Below, in pieces: positions 26,725 to 38,157 of a stretch of DNA of 64,000 nucleotides. The DNA lies in assembly GCF_019399895.1 (NCBI RefSeq), contig NC_091866.1, positions 10,719,308-10,783,307 on the forward strand. The letters are read 5' to 3'. The notes under the pieces are model-generated. The model was not told the origin of the DNA. It did no database searches and was given only the letters and a program-made list of their open reading frames with translations. Made by a program: the position numbers and the translations under genes. The stretch is from Cardiocondyla obscurior (taxonomy: Eukaryota > Arthropoda > Insecta > Hymenoptera > Formicidae). Within the stretch, counting starts at the first letter, position 1. Each line of letters begins with the position of its first letter.

Positions 26725-26810
26725 ATGGAGAGACTCAGCGTGGCGGAAGCGCTGCGCCGGAAAGACAGGAGACGCCGCAGGGGATGGACGGTGGTCGGGC
26801 ACGAATTGCG
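26725..26810 (+). CDS. dnc: Candidate dunce/PDE4 first coding exon B (PDE4D5/4B3-like)
   Basis: This exon encodes 28 codons plus two bases, ending at a GTGAGT donor at 26811 in phase 2, the phase used by exon A. The ATG has A at -3 and G at +4 and follows an in-frame TAA at 26704-26706. The peptide is basic, MERLSVAEALRRKD followed by five Arg, and ends RRRGWTVVGHEL with a split Arg or Gly codon. Human PDE4D5 and PDE4B3 end their unique N-termini with RRRFTVAHTC just before FDV(D/E)NG, and the spacing of the RRR, TV and H residues is similar. It sits in a CpG-rich stretch that could be its promoter. An overlapping frame from 26628 is also open through the donor but would exit in phase 0. That competing frame and the short length limit certainty. 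Confidence 0.6.
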
Positions 26811-29800
26811 GTGAGTACGATGAATCGCGTGAGAATTTGGCCGTTCCCGCCGGTGGATAAGATATCTGTCACCGGTGAAATCAACGGACAGGTGAAACCG
26901 TCACGATACGTTTATCGCGGCAGCCGGGAATGTTTTCCGCCGTGGCTCCATTTAGAGACCAACGAAATAAAGCTGTATTGTGAGCACATATACACGTTCG
27001 CGCTCGCGCCCGATGAAGCAGTTTGATTTGTCTTTTAGAAACGTACTGATGATTCGTCTGTCGAGATACGCCAGCTATTCTGAACAAATCCGTTTAATTG
27101 ATCGTAGCTGCTCAATTTAAACCCTTTTTTTATGTTTTTTTTGGGGGTTTTTTTTTACGAACAAGAAATAGAAACAGCAAATTATTTTTGCAAAGCCAAC
27201 ATCGATTATCAATAGTAGAAGAATATCTTTGCTGTGTGAACGTATTTAAATAATTATTTTAGTTATTGTCTTTTAGATCTTTTTAATTTGCGAGGCAAAT
27301 TCTGGAAGATTCAAACTTTCGATTGTCGCAACTGATAGTAATTAAATCGCTTTATCAAGTGATAAGATACTACGCTTGGAAAATGTGGCGTGGCTTTAAA
27401 CCGATAACTGGTAACAATAACTGCTTCCACTGGTAAAACAACCAGTAGTAGTACCGCCATCTTTCGCGATACTGCCTGGGTTTCACGTAGCTAGCTCTCC
27501 TCTGCTATATTTAACAGTTAGATCGATACTATGGTACCTCTCACCGGCTCTTTCCAACTTTTGCTCAACAAAGTCGATAAACTAGATTTCATATTTCAAG
27601 CAACATAAACGTGATAAATATTTTTATTATAAAAAAAAAATAGGAGATGATAAAGAAATATATTAAAAAATAAATAATTTTACTTTTATACTTATTTTCT
27701 CGCTTGTTTATAGTCTTTATCTTATATATTTTATAATTAAAAAACAGAATTTATATTTTTTACCAACATGCACTTTGATAAAATTTATAGAATTTTAAAA
27801 CTCTAAAGCATAATATGTTTTATGAATATTATTAATACGAGCAAAAGTTTTCATAACAGACGTTTCTTCAGATGGGAGGTATAATATTTCCGAATAGCAG
27901 AATTAATTAAGTCTTTCATGCATATTTAGAGGTTTCAACAGCGAGGCATCATTTCGATGCAATTGATTATCATGTATTGTCGAAACGATACGTGTCGAAT
28001 GTTAATTGTATGTTAATGTAACTATTCTGATGATCGATTTTTCAATTTACCTCGCAACTGAATACAGCACGGCGAGTCGTATGGCAGCTAAAAATTTCAG
28101 AAATTTTACAGTATAAATGATTTATCAGATTTATATTTGCAGTTTTGGGAAAAAAACATTTTTCGATTTTAGCTTGATGGAAGGTTTCCCCTCGGGGAAG
28201 GATTCATGCACGATAGTTGCGAATTGCGTGTTCATAATTCAAATCAAATGCAGAGCGTTTCATGTTGAACTAGCTTGAGATAACATTTATCACCGAAACA
28301 TGAAGGTCGGTGAAATTTCACAAGTTGTTCCGCTTCAGCAATTCGAATATTACAATATTGCCTGTTATGAAATATATTCTATTTTAACTCGCGTCTTTGA
28401 TTTGACGGCGAAATCAATTTTGTTTGGGAAGGGGTTCTTCTTTTATTAATACGTAAATTGTACAGCGTGATGCTTAAAACTTGATAAGTAATTAACTCAA
28501 TACGCGTTCGCGCACGCAGTTTTACTCGTGAGCGACAGCGAATTCGTTGCATGAGCTACATTACGTCTGCCGTTATCCTACTTATCGGGTTTTGTTTTCT
28601 TTCTTTCTGCGTAAAACGATTTACTTAAGCAATTAAGACGAAAGGAAACAGCTTATTACGTTCACTTGGTGATTACGCGGCCGCGCAGAACCTTCCTTTA
28701 AAATAATGTTCAAAAAGTTTACGGTGCTCGCGCTGTCCTCCAACGCGGTGTTCAAATTTTATAACGCGGTGCTTCGCTTTGAAAATTTATCGTTCACAGT
28801 GCACGCATAAATTTCACGCGCGGAAACGATGCACCGTAAAGTGCAGATGTTGCGCTCAATGTACGTCGCGCCAAGTAAAGGGATGTATATGAAGAAAATA
28901 TGACGTGAATAAAAAATCATGACCATTGGCGCCGTTCTTCATAATACCGGGTGATAATTTCTATATCGTGCACGTTTTAATGAACAATGTTCTTTTTTTT
29001 TTTTAAGGGGAGAGTACTTATCTTTTATATCTTTTTCTGCGAAAAGGCACGGGCCTGTTAACAAGGTAACCTTCCTTTGAATTAAAAAGGAGTTCATCAA
29101 ATACGCGAATGTGCTTTCGGAGCAACATTTTTATAACTCCAAAGGATACGCGTATACGACGTTTCTTTTCATTTCCCTTCGAGCTATACGGCGACATCAT
29201 CAGACGCTTTATTTCCCAGATATCGCGTTAAGGTACGGAAATGGACCGTTTCAGTGCGTCATCGTCAGTATCATTACTAATATCCTTTGCGAATAACGTC
29301 ATATATGGATTATCGCGCGCGCGGAAGCTACGCCCCGTAATTTTGCGCAGCTCGCGAATTATTGACGTTGAAAATTATTTCATCCCGTGAATAATAATCG
29401 ACGTCATCGCGAAATCTTCTCGCGCGGCGCGCGCTGACGTACTACGAGGTGCACCGTGCCAATTGAAGCGATCAACGTTGAGAAAACACTCGAGCCGGCG
29501 TCTTAGGTGCCGTCAAACTTTACAGCCGATTGCCGCGCGAAAATTTATCAAACTAATTTCTAGCGCTCGCGAGCTATCGTTTCTTCTGGATTATCGTGTA
29601 TTTAATTCGAAGTAACGAAAGAAAATCTTGTTATTCAACTCCGCCCAATAAAATTAACCTTTCCACTAGGATTTATTAAAAGTTTTTAAGAAAAGTAAGC
29701 TGCGTTACATTTATACGTATAGCGTCGACGATTTAATATTTGTCGTTAACTTGCCTCGGTTAAAATAAACCGATATTAGTTCGTATAATGTGAAAGATCG

Positions 29801-31599
29801 CACGGCAAAGCTAGGAAATTTCTCGTGTTGGCGTTATATTATATCTTTTAAATTTCTCTTTAGCACGGTTCTATTTACGTTCGATGCCAAATTTTAACTT
29901 GCTGCTCACCAGTTGATTAAATAGACAACGACTCATCTCGTTACACCTGCTTAGGTTTCTTCAATCTCTTTGATCTCATAAAAGCGTACATTTTTAGGCA
30001 ATTACCATTCGTCCAATTAAAGAAACAAGCTCGTCGATAGTGTCGATGGCTTTGCAATGATTGCGTTTTAATTTTTTTTTTTTCCTGGCGAATAAATGAC
30101 AGCAAATGTAACCTTATACGTATATCAATCATATTTCACGTTCCCCCTATTTTCCCTCGATATTTTTTTTAGAGATGCGGATTGAATTTAGTATTAAAAA
30201 AAAAGAAAAAAAAACAAAAAAGAACGTCAGGTTTTGTTTATTGGAAAGTTAACTCATACAAGCGGGATTCTATGAAAATACGCTTGGTATGTGATAAATT
30301 TTGCGCACTGTAATCGATCAGTTGATAACTATCGGTTGCGAAATCAACGATATGAGCTCTCTAATCAACCATTCACTTCGTAAATTGAACCGTCGTTATA
30401 TTTTGCCTTTTTTTTTTTATACCTTCGCGAGTTTGTATACGTCGTTAACGAAACAATAAGCTTTCCTTTTTGACGTGGTTCCACGTTGCCGTTATAAAAT
30501 CGTACGCTTATGCGCACGGATGTATGCTCAAGCGCGAAATTGTTTTGCTCAGAGATATTTATTCTCGGTAAGCTTTCGCATCGGTCGCGAAGAATGCGTG
30601 GGATCGATATCGGTGGGTATTATGAGCTGAATGCCTTCTGCCATGAAAATACCTGAGTTTCGAGTGCTTCGTTGTGCGACGGTGACAAATCCGGGCTAAA
30701 TAACTTGCGCGATAAATAACGCGCGGTCGACCTGTTAGTTTAAATAATTTTTTTTTTTTTTTGCCTTAACTTCGTGACGTAGATGGAACGATGAGCTTCA
30801 GTATCGCGAGACCTCGTTTTCGCCCGAGATCTGGTAAATTAGAACGGATTCTTCTCGGTGAAAGATACTGTTTTATGTCTCCTCTGGAGAGTGTCAGACG
30901 AGAAAACTCGTCCCATCTCGATGAGGAAGCTCTAAAACGCGCGCGCTACGCGTGGGAAGGAAATACTCTGGAGAACGCTCTAGCTTGGTTTTGCGCTTGG
31001 CGAAGAGACGCCTTTTCCTACATCTTATCTAATAATGCGCCACATTGAATTCTGGCTCAGGACTCTTACGGGCTACCTGAATAAATCGATTTCATCATAG
31101 CGGCAAGTTTCGCCTAACTAGCAATTTATGAAACTTGTATTATCAGTTTTGTTTTATTAATGTCACACTTTGTGAATTTCAGTTTCGTTAATAATGATGA
31201 AGTTTTAATATAATACTTCGCCAGTTTGGCCATTGAAGGAAAAAAATTATAGTTTAATAAAATTATAGTATAGTTTGATGAGCTTCTTTTAATTAAAATA
31301 TGATTATATTTTCGGAATAATACTTTTTTTTTTTTTATTATTATAATAAATTTAACTTGAGCTTAAAAAATATTTTGTCACAAATCTATATTTGATCAGA
31401 AGTATGTCTCCATACTCACACAGATGCAGCGGAGAAGCATAAAGTAAATAACTTTCGCTTTCGAGCATCGTTGCTTCGATTTACGATAAACGAAGAATTA
31501 ATTGAAAAACTTGAAATATGAAATGCGAGGTCGCCCACATCGATCCTTTGTACCTTACCCTCTTTGATATTATCGCGTTATCCTTTTTGATCTAGTATC

Positions 31600-32360
31600 G
31601 CATGGCTACAACGTTCCGTCGATGCCGTTAGCTTCCTCTCGGCCTGTCACGCGTGATTGACGACGATATTCCGTTAGATGCATCGACGGGCAGATGGACC
31701 GAGGTATAGAGAGCGAACACTGAAGGTTCGAAATGTGATACCGAACGACAGAGACGGAGAGGCCGCGAGCGAGTAACAACCGGTCGGAGAAACGGCATAC
31801 ACCGAGACGACGGTCGCAGCTCACACACGCTCACAGAGAGCATGCCCGCGGCAGCGGGTGAGCACGATGACGCTCCTCCTCGTTCCTCGCCAGCTAGGTT
31901 CGCAAGGGGGCAGCTCGTCGACGTTCTCTCAGTCCAACAGCACACGCGACCTCGCGCGGTTCATGCGACCCCGTGTTCGCGTTCTCGTCATCCCTTTCCG
32001 AAGTCACCCGCGCGCCTTGCTCGAATCGTGCCCGGTGACCGTTACTACCTGAACGACGCGTACAAACGATCCGCGGCCGCGGCTCATCGTGAGATCAGTG
32101 GTAACGACGTCCCGTGGAAGCCCTCGTCGGTCCGGTCGACAAGTTGTTAACTAACTTCTGGATTAGCAGTTCTCTATAGATCGCGGCGCACGGCACGAGA
32201 AGCGGGAAGGAAACCTAGTTATTCCCGGACTATGGCTAACTAGCGACCCGGCCCGTAATACCTTCTGTGTCCCCAGTGAAATCTCACAGCATGTTACGGG
32301 GTATAAATACAAAGGACATCGCGGAGAGAAGTTCCACGAGCAGCTCAACGGTGAGCGTCC
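31600..32360. other. GC/CpG-rich block, possible promoter or unassigned exon
   Basis: This is among the most GC-rich parts of the long intron. An ATG at 31842 runs 16 bases into a GTGAGC donor at 31858, giving phase 1, which does not match the PDE4 junction. A different frame is open from 31739 to the same donor in phase 2 but has no ATG. A TATAAATA at 32302-32309 lies 49 bases before another GTGAGC at 32351. These pieces hint at promoter activity and a non-coding or alternative first exon, but no combination gives a clean coding exon. I do not name a product. Confidence 0.3.
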
Positions 32361-34009
32361 ACTTGGAAGGTGGAAGAGTCACTCGGATCACGATCGCTCG
32401 CATCGTTCGCGTAGATTTCCTCTAAACAGTTTCCCCTTAATTTGATTTCAATTGATTAATCACGAAGTTCACGCGGGCATTCCAGATCCTTTTACCCCGT
32501 TGCGAGCTCCTGCGATTCCGTTAGCTTTTGTAATTGTTCGAGCACGCGAGAACATACGCGAGGGGTGAAAATTTCATTAAGTATAATAGCCTTCGATAGT
32601 GAAGTTTTCCCTTTTTGCTGCGAAGCTACCGGAGGTCGACATCTCGGTCTTTATCAAAGCCGTGGCGTGGAAATTTCTGAAATGGGATCGGTACATAACG
32701 CTTCTCTTATAAAAAAAGGAGATTGCGTAGCGAATTCTCGATATATCGCCACCTCGTCAAGTATAATTATATACAAAAACGCGAAATCCGAATTTAACTG
32801 TTACCGAGCCGAGTCGCAAGTTTGTTACGTACGAATGATATCGGAGTAATTAGTTAATAATGAAGTCGCGCGGACGATGCGAGCAGCGTTGCTATAAGTA
32901 CTTTATTTCATTGCAATCTACAGTTGTTCTAAATAAGCTGAAAAATTTTCATTATATAATTTTCTTTTTCATTGGGCATTAATCAGTTATATTATCTGCG
33001 ATAGGGAAACAGATAAGGCGATGAGAAACAATATTTAATATAAGCTACAGCACAGATTATATAAACGCCATGACACTTTTTCTGCCTTTGGAGTACTTGG
33101 AGCTACCGAGATATATTTTTGCAACGGATATGCTGTTTATCAAGTCCCGCCGTGCTCTATTTTTCTTGTCTCTCTTAAAAATTTTCTTAAAGTTTCTCCC
33201 CCCTCCCCACGTGCTTAATTAATTAAATTAATCACTGGAAGCTTACGCAGCCGTGAACTTTAAAGCAACAAAGTTTACCTTAATGACTAAAGTATTTTCG
33301 AGGCGGTAGAAGTACCTGGTTTATCTTACACGCTATGCAGGCAACGACGGGAGAGCCTAAATACGCTGTTTCTGGCGATGATTAACTTAATTGCAGCTTA
33401 ATATAATTGTCGAATAGTTTCCACGAATTAAAGTCGCGCCAAGTTTGCGCGCAAGCAGGTTCATATCTTTGCAATTGCGTGTAAATTATCACAGGACTTG
33501 CGCCGCTCCGCTATAATCACCTCGTCACAAACTTAAGAGCCCGGGATATGTATCGCGGGACGAATATCGTCTCATTTTCCCGGCGTTATCTCGCAGCGGG
33601 CGAACCATTCAGAATCACCTCGCGAACGTAATGGCAAAGCACACGACGAACCGACATCATTAATTAACGGTGCATGCGAGCGCGATAACCCTTTCGCGCG
33701 AAATGCCGTAGCGGCGAGATAAAAGACAAGCTGTTAAATTAGATTTCTCTCCTTTCATCCCGGGGATTTATAAACTATAATCGTACCTTCGATTACGCCG
33801 TAACTAACGTCACGTTTAGCCATTTTGCCGTCGCAAAGTTTGTTAATCTTTCATACTCGGGGGAGAATAAGTATGGCAAAAGGATGTTTCGCCTTTTCCT
33901 TCCCCTTTCCCTCGCGTGACATTTGAAGTACGCAGTTTTCAATTATTCAAATAGGCAATGTTTATCTAACAGATAAAACATCGCGCCGCAGCTCGCGGGC
34001 ATGTCGCGA

Positions 34010-34013
<4 letters not shown>

Positions 34014-34042
<29 letters not shown>
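34014..34042. repeat. Poly-T tract (29 T)
   Basis: This is the longest homopolymer seen in the window. It forms the pyrimidine tract of an acceptor-like sequence that ends CCTTGGCAG at 34051. Confidence 0.9.
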
Positions 34043-34051
34043 CCTTGGCAG

Positions 34052-34099
34052 TATGCCATATAACTACCTGCGGGGGCTACCGGCGACAATAGCGGGAAG
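34052..34099 (+). other. Candidate 48-nt in-frame cassette exon
   Basis: A T29 tract followed by CCTTGGCAG makes a very strong acceptor, and GAAG followed by GTACAT at 34100 makes a moderate donor. The 48 bases between are a multiple of three. In the frame that accepts a phase-2 upstream exon the segment is open (MPYNYLRGLPATIAG plus a split codon) and exits again in phase 2, so it could be inserted between exon A or B and the common exon without breaking the frame. The next frame contains a TAA. The weak donor and the absence of known homology keep this low. Confidence 0.25.
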
Positions 34100-37000
34100 G
34101 TACATAACCGCGTTTTTTATTTGCCTTTATCTCGTTACGGAACTGACACCGAGAGAGGGTCCCATTGAAAGTATAAAGGGAGCGTAACGCGGCTTGTAAG
34201 AGTAAACTCCGCCCGATAATGAGAATACAATTTGTTTCCTTCGGAGAGGTTTTATTTTAAAGAAGAGTGAAAAGGAGAAGGTTACTGCCGAGGCGCCAGT
34301 TGTGTAAATAAAACGTTGACAGGTAACTGTAAGAAAATTGACTTTCCTCACGGGTGCTCATTACGCTGAGCCTTGATAGAATCCACCGACATTCTATGCT
34401 CCACGCCGAAGAAGTTCTTTGTTAAACCTTAAAAGCCCGAACCTTGAACTCAACAAAGAAAAGGCTTTCGTCGTTCTACAGTGTTCTTTGAGCTTATTTT
34501 TAATCGATAAGTCAGTAAATTAGATGACAGGGAAATGTCACGCTCGACGTTTGCAATCGAATGATTTTGGCGGAATCTAATTAAAAATAATTATCGACCG
34601 CGATTCGGCGATAACGTCGAGTAGCCTGCGATTTTATTTTGCCTTTGTTAATATAATAACCGCGCGTCGTTTCTTCCATATATTGTGTTATTTTTCTTTT
34701 TTTTTCTTTTGTTTTTTCTGTATATAACAGCGCGGCACGTTTCGAAATATTTTATTAATAGTCTTGCAATTTAGAATAAAATTTGATGAAATAAAAATAA
34801 GCCAAAACGCACAACGAAATATTCACCACGGTTCTGGAGGGCAGAAAGAAAAATATCATTTTTTTTTACCCAAACCCCGTTCATAAATCTCTTAAATTCA
34901 GTTAGTTCGTGCCTGATAAACGCCGTAGGGGGGAGAAAAAAATTTTCATTTAATTATTTTGAAAGACTGTAGAAGAGATGTATTATAACAGTCACGTTAC
35001 ATATTCGCGAAAATATTTGAACACGCGTATGAATTCGATAAAATCATTAAAATACTTCCCGCGAATGTCTATATATTATGTATAATTAATCTCCATTTGA
35101 ACATTCGCGTATTATAAATGTATCTTCTGTTAATTTGAATTGGCATCTAAAATTATGTACTGATATAACAGAAACGACCTCGATTTGGCGTAGCACGCAA
35201 CGCGGTGCTCCGATAAGTCATTAATTCAAAATGTCCGGCTGTATGAACAGGACACGCTTGCCACTGAATTCGCCATCGATTCCGTTAATTGATCTATTTT
35301 CACCGCTCTATTTTTTTTTTTCTTCTCTCGCCTCTCTCGAATTCACGGCCCGCCGCCGAGAATTGTCGGATCGTGATGACGAGGATCTCTCCCGTGCCTT
35401 TCCGCTTTCGCGACGAATTTAATTATATCTGGGAGGGGGAAAAGAAAAAACTTCGCCCATGTGTGCGCGGACTGCGTGCCAAAGCTAACTTTGTTTTTCG
35501 CCAGATCGCTGTCGACATTGACACCCGGAGCAGCCGGTGTTTCGCTGCCACGTGAGAGCGCGAGGACGCGCGTCGCATCGACGGACACATCGCGTTTTCG
35601 TGTGTTATCCTCGACGACGCCGAGGCGGAAAGTAGGCCGTCGCGCTGAGAAATATCGCACCTGTGTAAAAGGAAAAAAAAAGAAAAAAACAAAAGTGCGA
35701 TATGGCCATTCCACTTTCGCGAATTTCGCGCACGTCAAAGCTCACGCTGCGAAATATACGTAACGACTCATGTCCTCTTTTTTTATTTCTCCCGTTTGAG
35801 AGTTAACGGTCGGCTCGGCGCGCTTTGTCGCTCGATTGCCCTCTTACGATGGTTTTTTTTTTATATTTTTTTTTTTATGACATTGAACGATAACCGGGCG
35901 TGGACGGCGAGCGTACAAAGTGTGTTTTAGGTGAATATCGTTTTCGATCGTATTTGGAAACGTTTGCTAAGGGAGCGACTAGCGGCGCGATTCAAATCAT
36001 ACTTTAATCGGACGAATTGAAAAAAAAAAAAGCTATCACGAAGTAGTTATTGCAAAAAAAATTCAAAGTTAAAACTAAAACAAAAAAAAAAAAAAAACGT
36101 ATTTATAATACAATTGCAACCTACAATTTTAGAGTAAATTTCTTTTAAAATTAAATCATAATTCATAAATTAAAAAAAACAATAATGGAGTTTAGCAAAA
36201 ATTATAAAAATATGTCACATGCTGGGTAATATTTTTGAGGTACTATATCTCTCATGAAGAATATATGAAAGAGCATTACACTACGGCTTTGACGATGTAA
36301 CCAATATGACTTGCGGCGGTTTTGAAACGTATTGACATCGATGCGGATTGCGTTTTTGACTTCACAAGGTTTTTGATTCGAGAAAAAAAAAGTAACGCGT
36401 ATCGATAATAGACGAAAGGTAGTAAATTTACTTTATTAATGATATCATCCACTTGTTAATTGTAACAAATTCTACACAACACCTTCGGTGGTTTAAAATA
36501 AAGAAAAATTTATTTTTTTCTATGGGAATCGATGGTAAATACTTACTGCTATGCAACAACAAATATAACTGCTCGGCTACGACGAGGAGCTTATTTTATA
36601 ATGAACGATTCCGCGAAAACATGTTGCTATTAGCATTTACGAAGTTTACTTTGCGAAGTTATAAAAATAATTTTTTATTTTACTCTATGTATTTTAGAGA
36701 GCTTTAATAATGAATTTACAAAACTGTCCGTCTACTCAGGACTCATGTGCACGCTTTGTTAAGTCTTTCTTTTGTGTGAGAATACTTTTTCCGCTTTAAA
36801 TTATTTAAAGTTGCATTTTCTTAAAGAGACCATATGATCATATGTTTAATAAATTCTCTTGTCGGGATTTCCTTTGATTGTTGAAGAGATGGTAATTTTC
36901 AATATTTCTTTATCTTGGAGGGAAAAAAATAAAAAATAAAATAATAATAATAATAATTTTTAACGTCACCAAGGATTGTACGCTTCAGTATATTTCATTG

Positions 37001-38094
37001 CATCATTTCAACAATGGAAGCCTGTTTACTATTGCAGTACAGTACCCAAAACTAATTGAAATAGAAGCTTTCAAACTTTTCTGACATTGTAAATTCACAG
37101 TATTAGTAGAGGAAGGAAACAAACGAATTAAACTGTTCAATTTTTTTCAAAGTAACTTCGTTGATAAAAGATACACGAGCAACTTTACATTTTAGCTTTA
37201 TAAAACGGGGATAACAAAAAACGTTTTCGCGAGCATTCGATGGCATAAACTAAGCGGAACTAGTTTGCCTGTTATAAATTTTAATTAAAACTTTTAATTG
37301 CAATTCAATTATTAATTACAATTAAATCGACGTGCATGTGTTTTTTTTTTCAGAAAATACATTTTTTTTAAACAATCGCAATAACAAAATGTTATTATAT
37401 TCCTATAACCGATAAAAGTAAAATTAACCGCTTATTAGTGGCTTCGTTTTGTTTCATAAATAATCTAAAGATAATTTAAATATAATATGTATATAATTTA
37501 ATTGCACGAGAATATAGTTTTAATATATTATATAAATATGCATTATAATAAAACGCTTGCATCGTCATCTTTCTAGTAGCGTTAGTAAAACTGAATCTAG
37601 ACCACACAGTGGGTATTGAATTATTAGCACATTCGCTTCATACTGTTTGGGAAATTGCTCGTTAATATCTTAACTCATGGTCTCCTCTGCTAACTAGAGA
37701 TATGCATCGGCAAATCAAACATTGTAGCGTTTATGATCAATATATTGATATTGCAATCTTAACATGTGCGTGGGTGTACGTGCGCAACTTATTATTTACA
37801 TTTTGATATTTGTAATTTCTTTTGTTTAAGCATGATATCTTTATCGCTGGCTAGTAATTATTTCTTACATTTTTTATTTTATTATATTAAAAAAATTTTT
37901 TTTTTACTTTCTCTGCAGTACTTTATATTATATTTTTTAAATATAAGGTTTTATTCTAAGCTGTCGATCCTTCTATTTTTATCTCCTTCTCGCAGCTCCT
38001 AGATAACTTAGATAGATAGGTAATTTTCCTCCTGATGATATTCATCCCATCTCTATATTCGATCCAACAACTAATTATACGTGTTACGATATGG

Positions 38095-38157
38095 ATACAT
38101 GATGTTATTAGAAGTTATCGAACTGAGCTCGAGAAGATGCGATTCCACCATAAATAT
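38095..38157 (+). repeat. Dispersed repeat copy 1 (63 bp)
   Basis: This matches 52844-52906 in the same orientation without gaps, at about 50 of 63 positions, including an identical 18-base core GATGTTATTAGAAGTTAT and a shared GCGATTC. Two copies 14.7 kb apart suggest fragments of an interspersed repeat family, though the family cannot be named. Flanking sequence does not obviously align. Confidence 0.65.

Noticed and set aside
31842..32150. 102-codon frame starting MPAAAG in the GC-rich block
   Set aside because: A GTGAGC donor interrupts it after 16 bases in phase 1, and the read-through peptide has no recognisable domain.
32302..32356. TATAAATA followed by GTGAGC as a promoter plus first exon
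   Set aside because: A start about 30 bases after the TATA box would leave an exon of under 20 nt with no ATG. Kept only as part of the GC-rich block.
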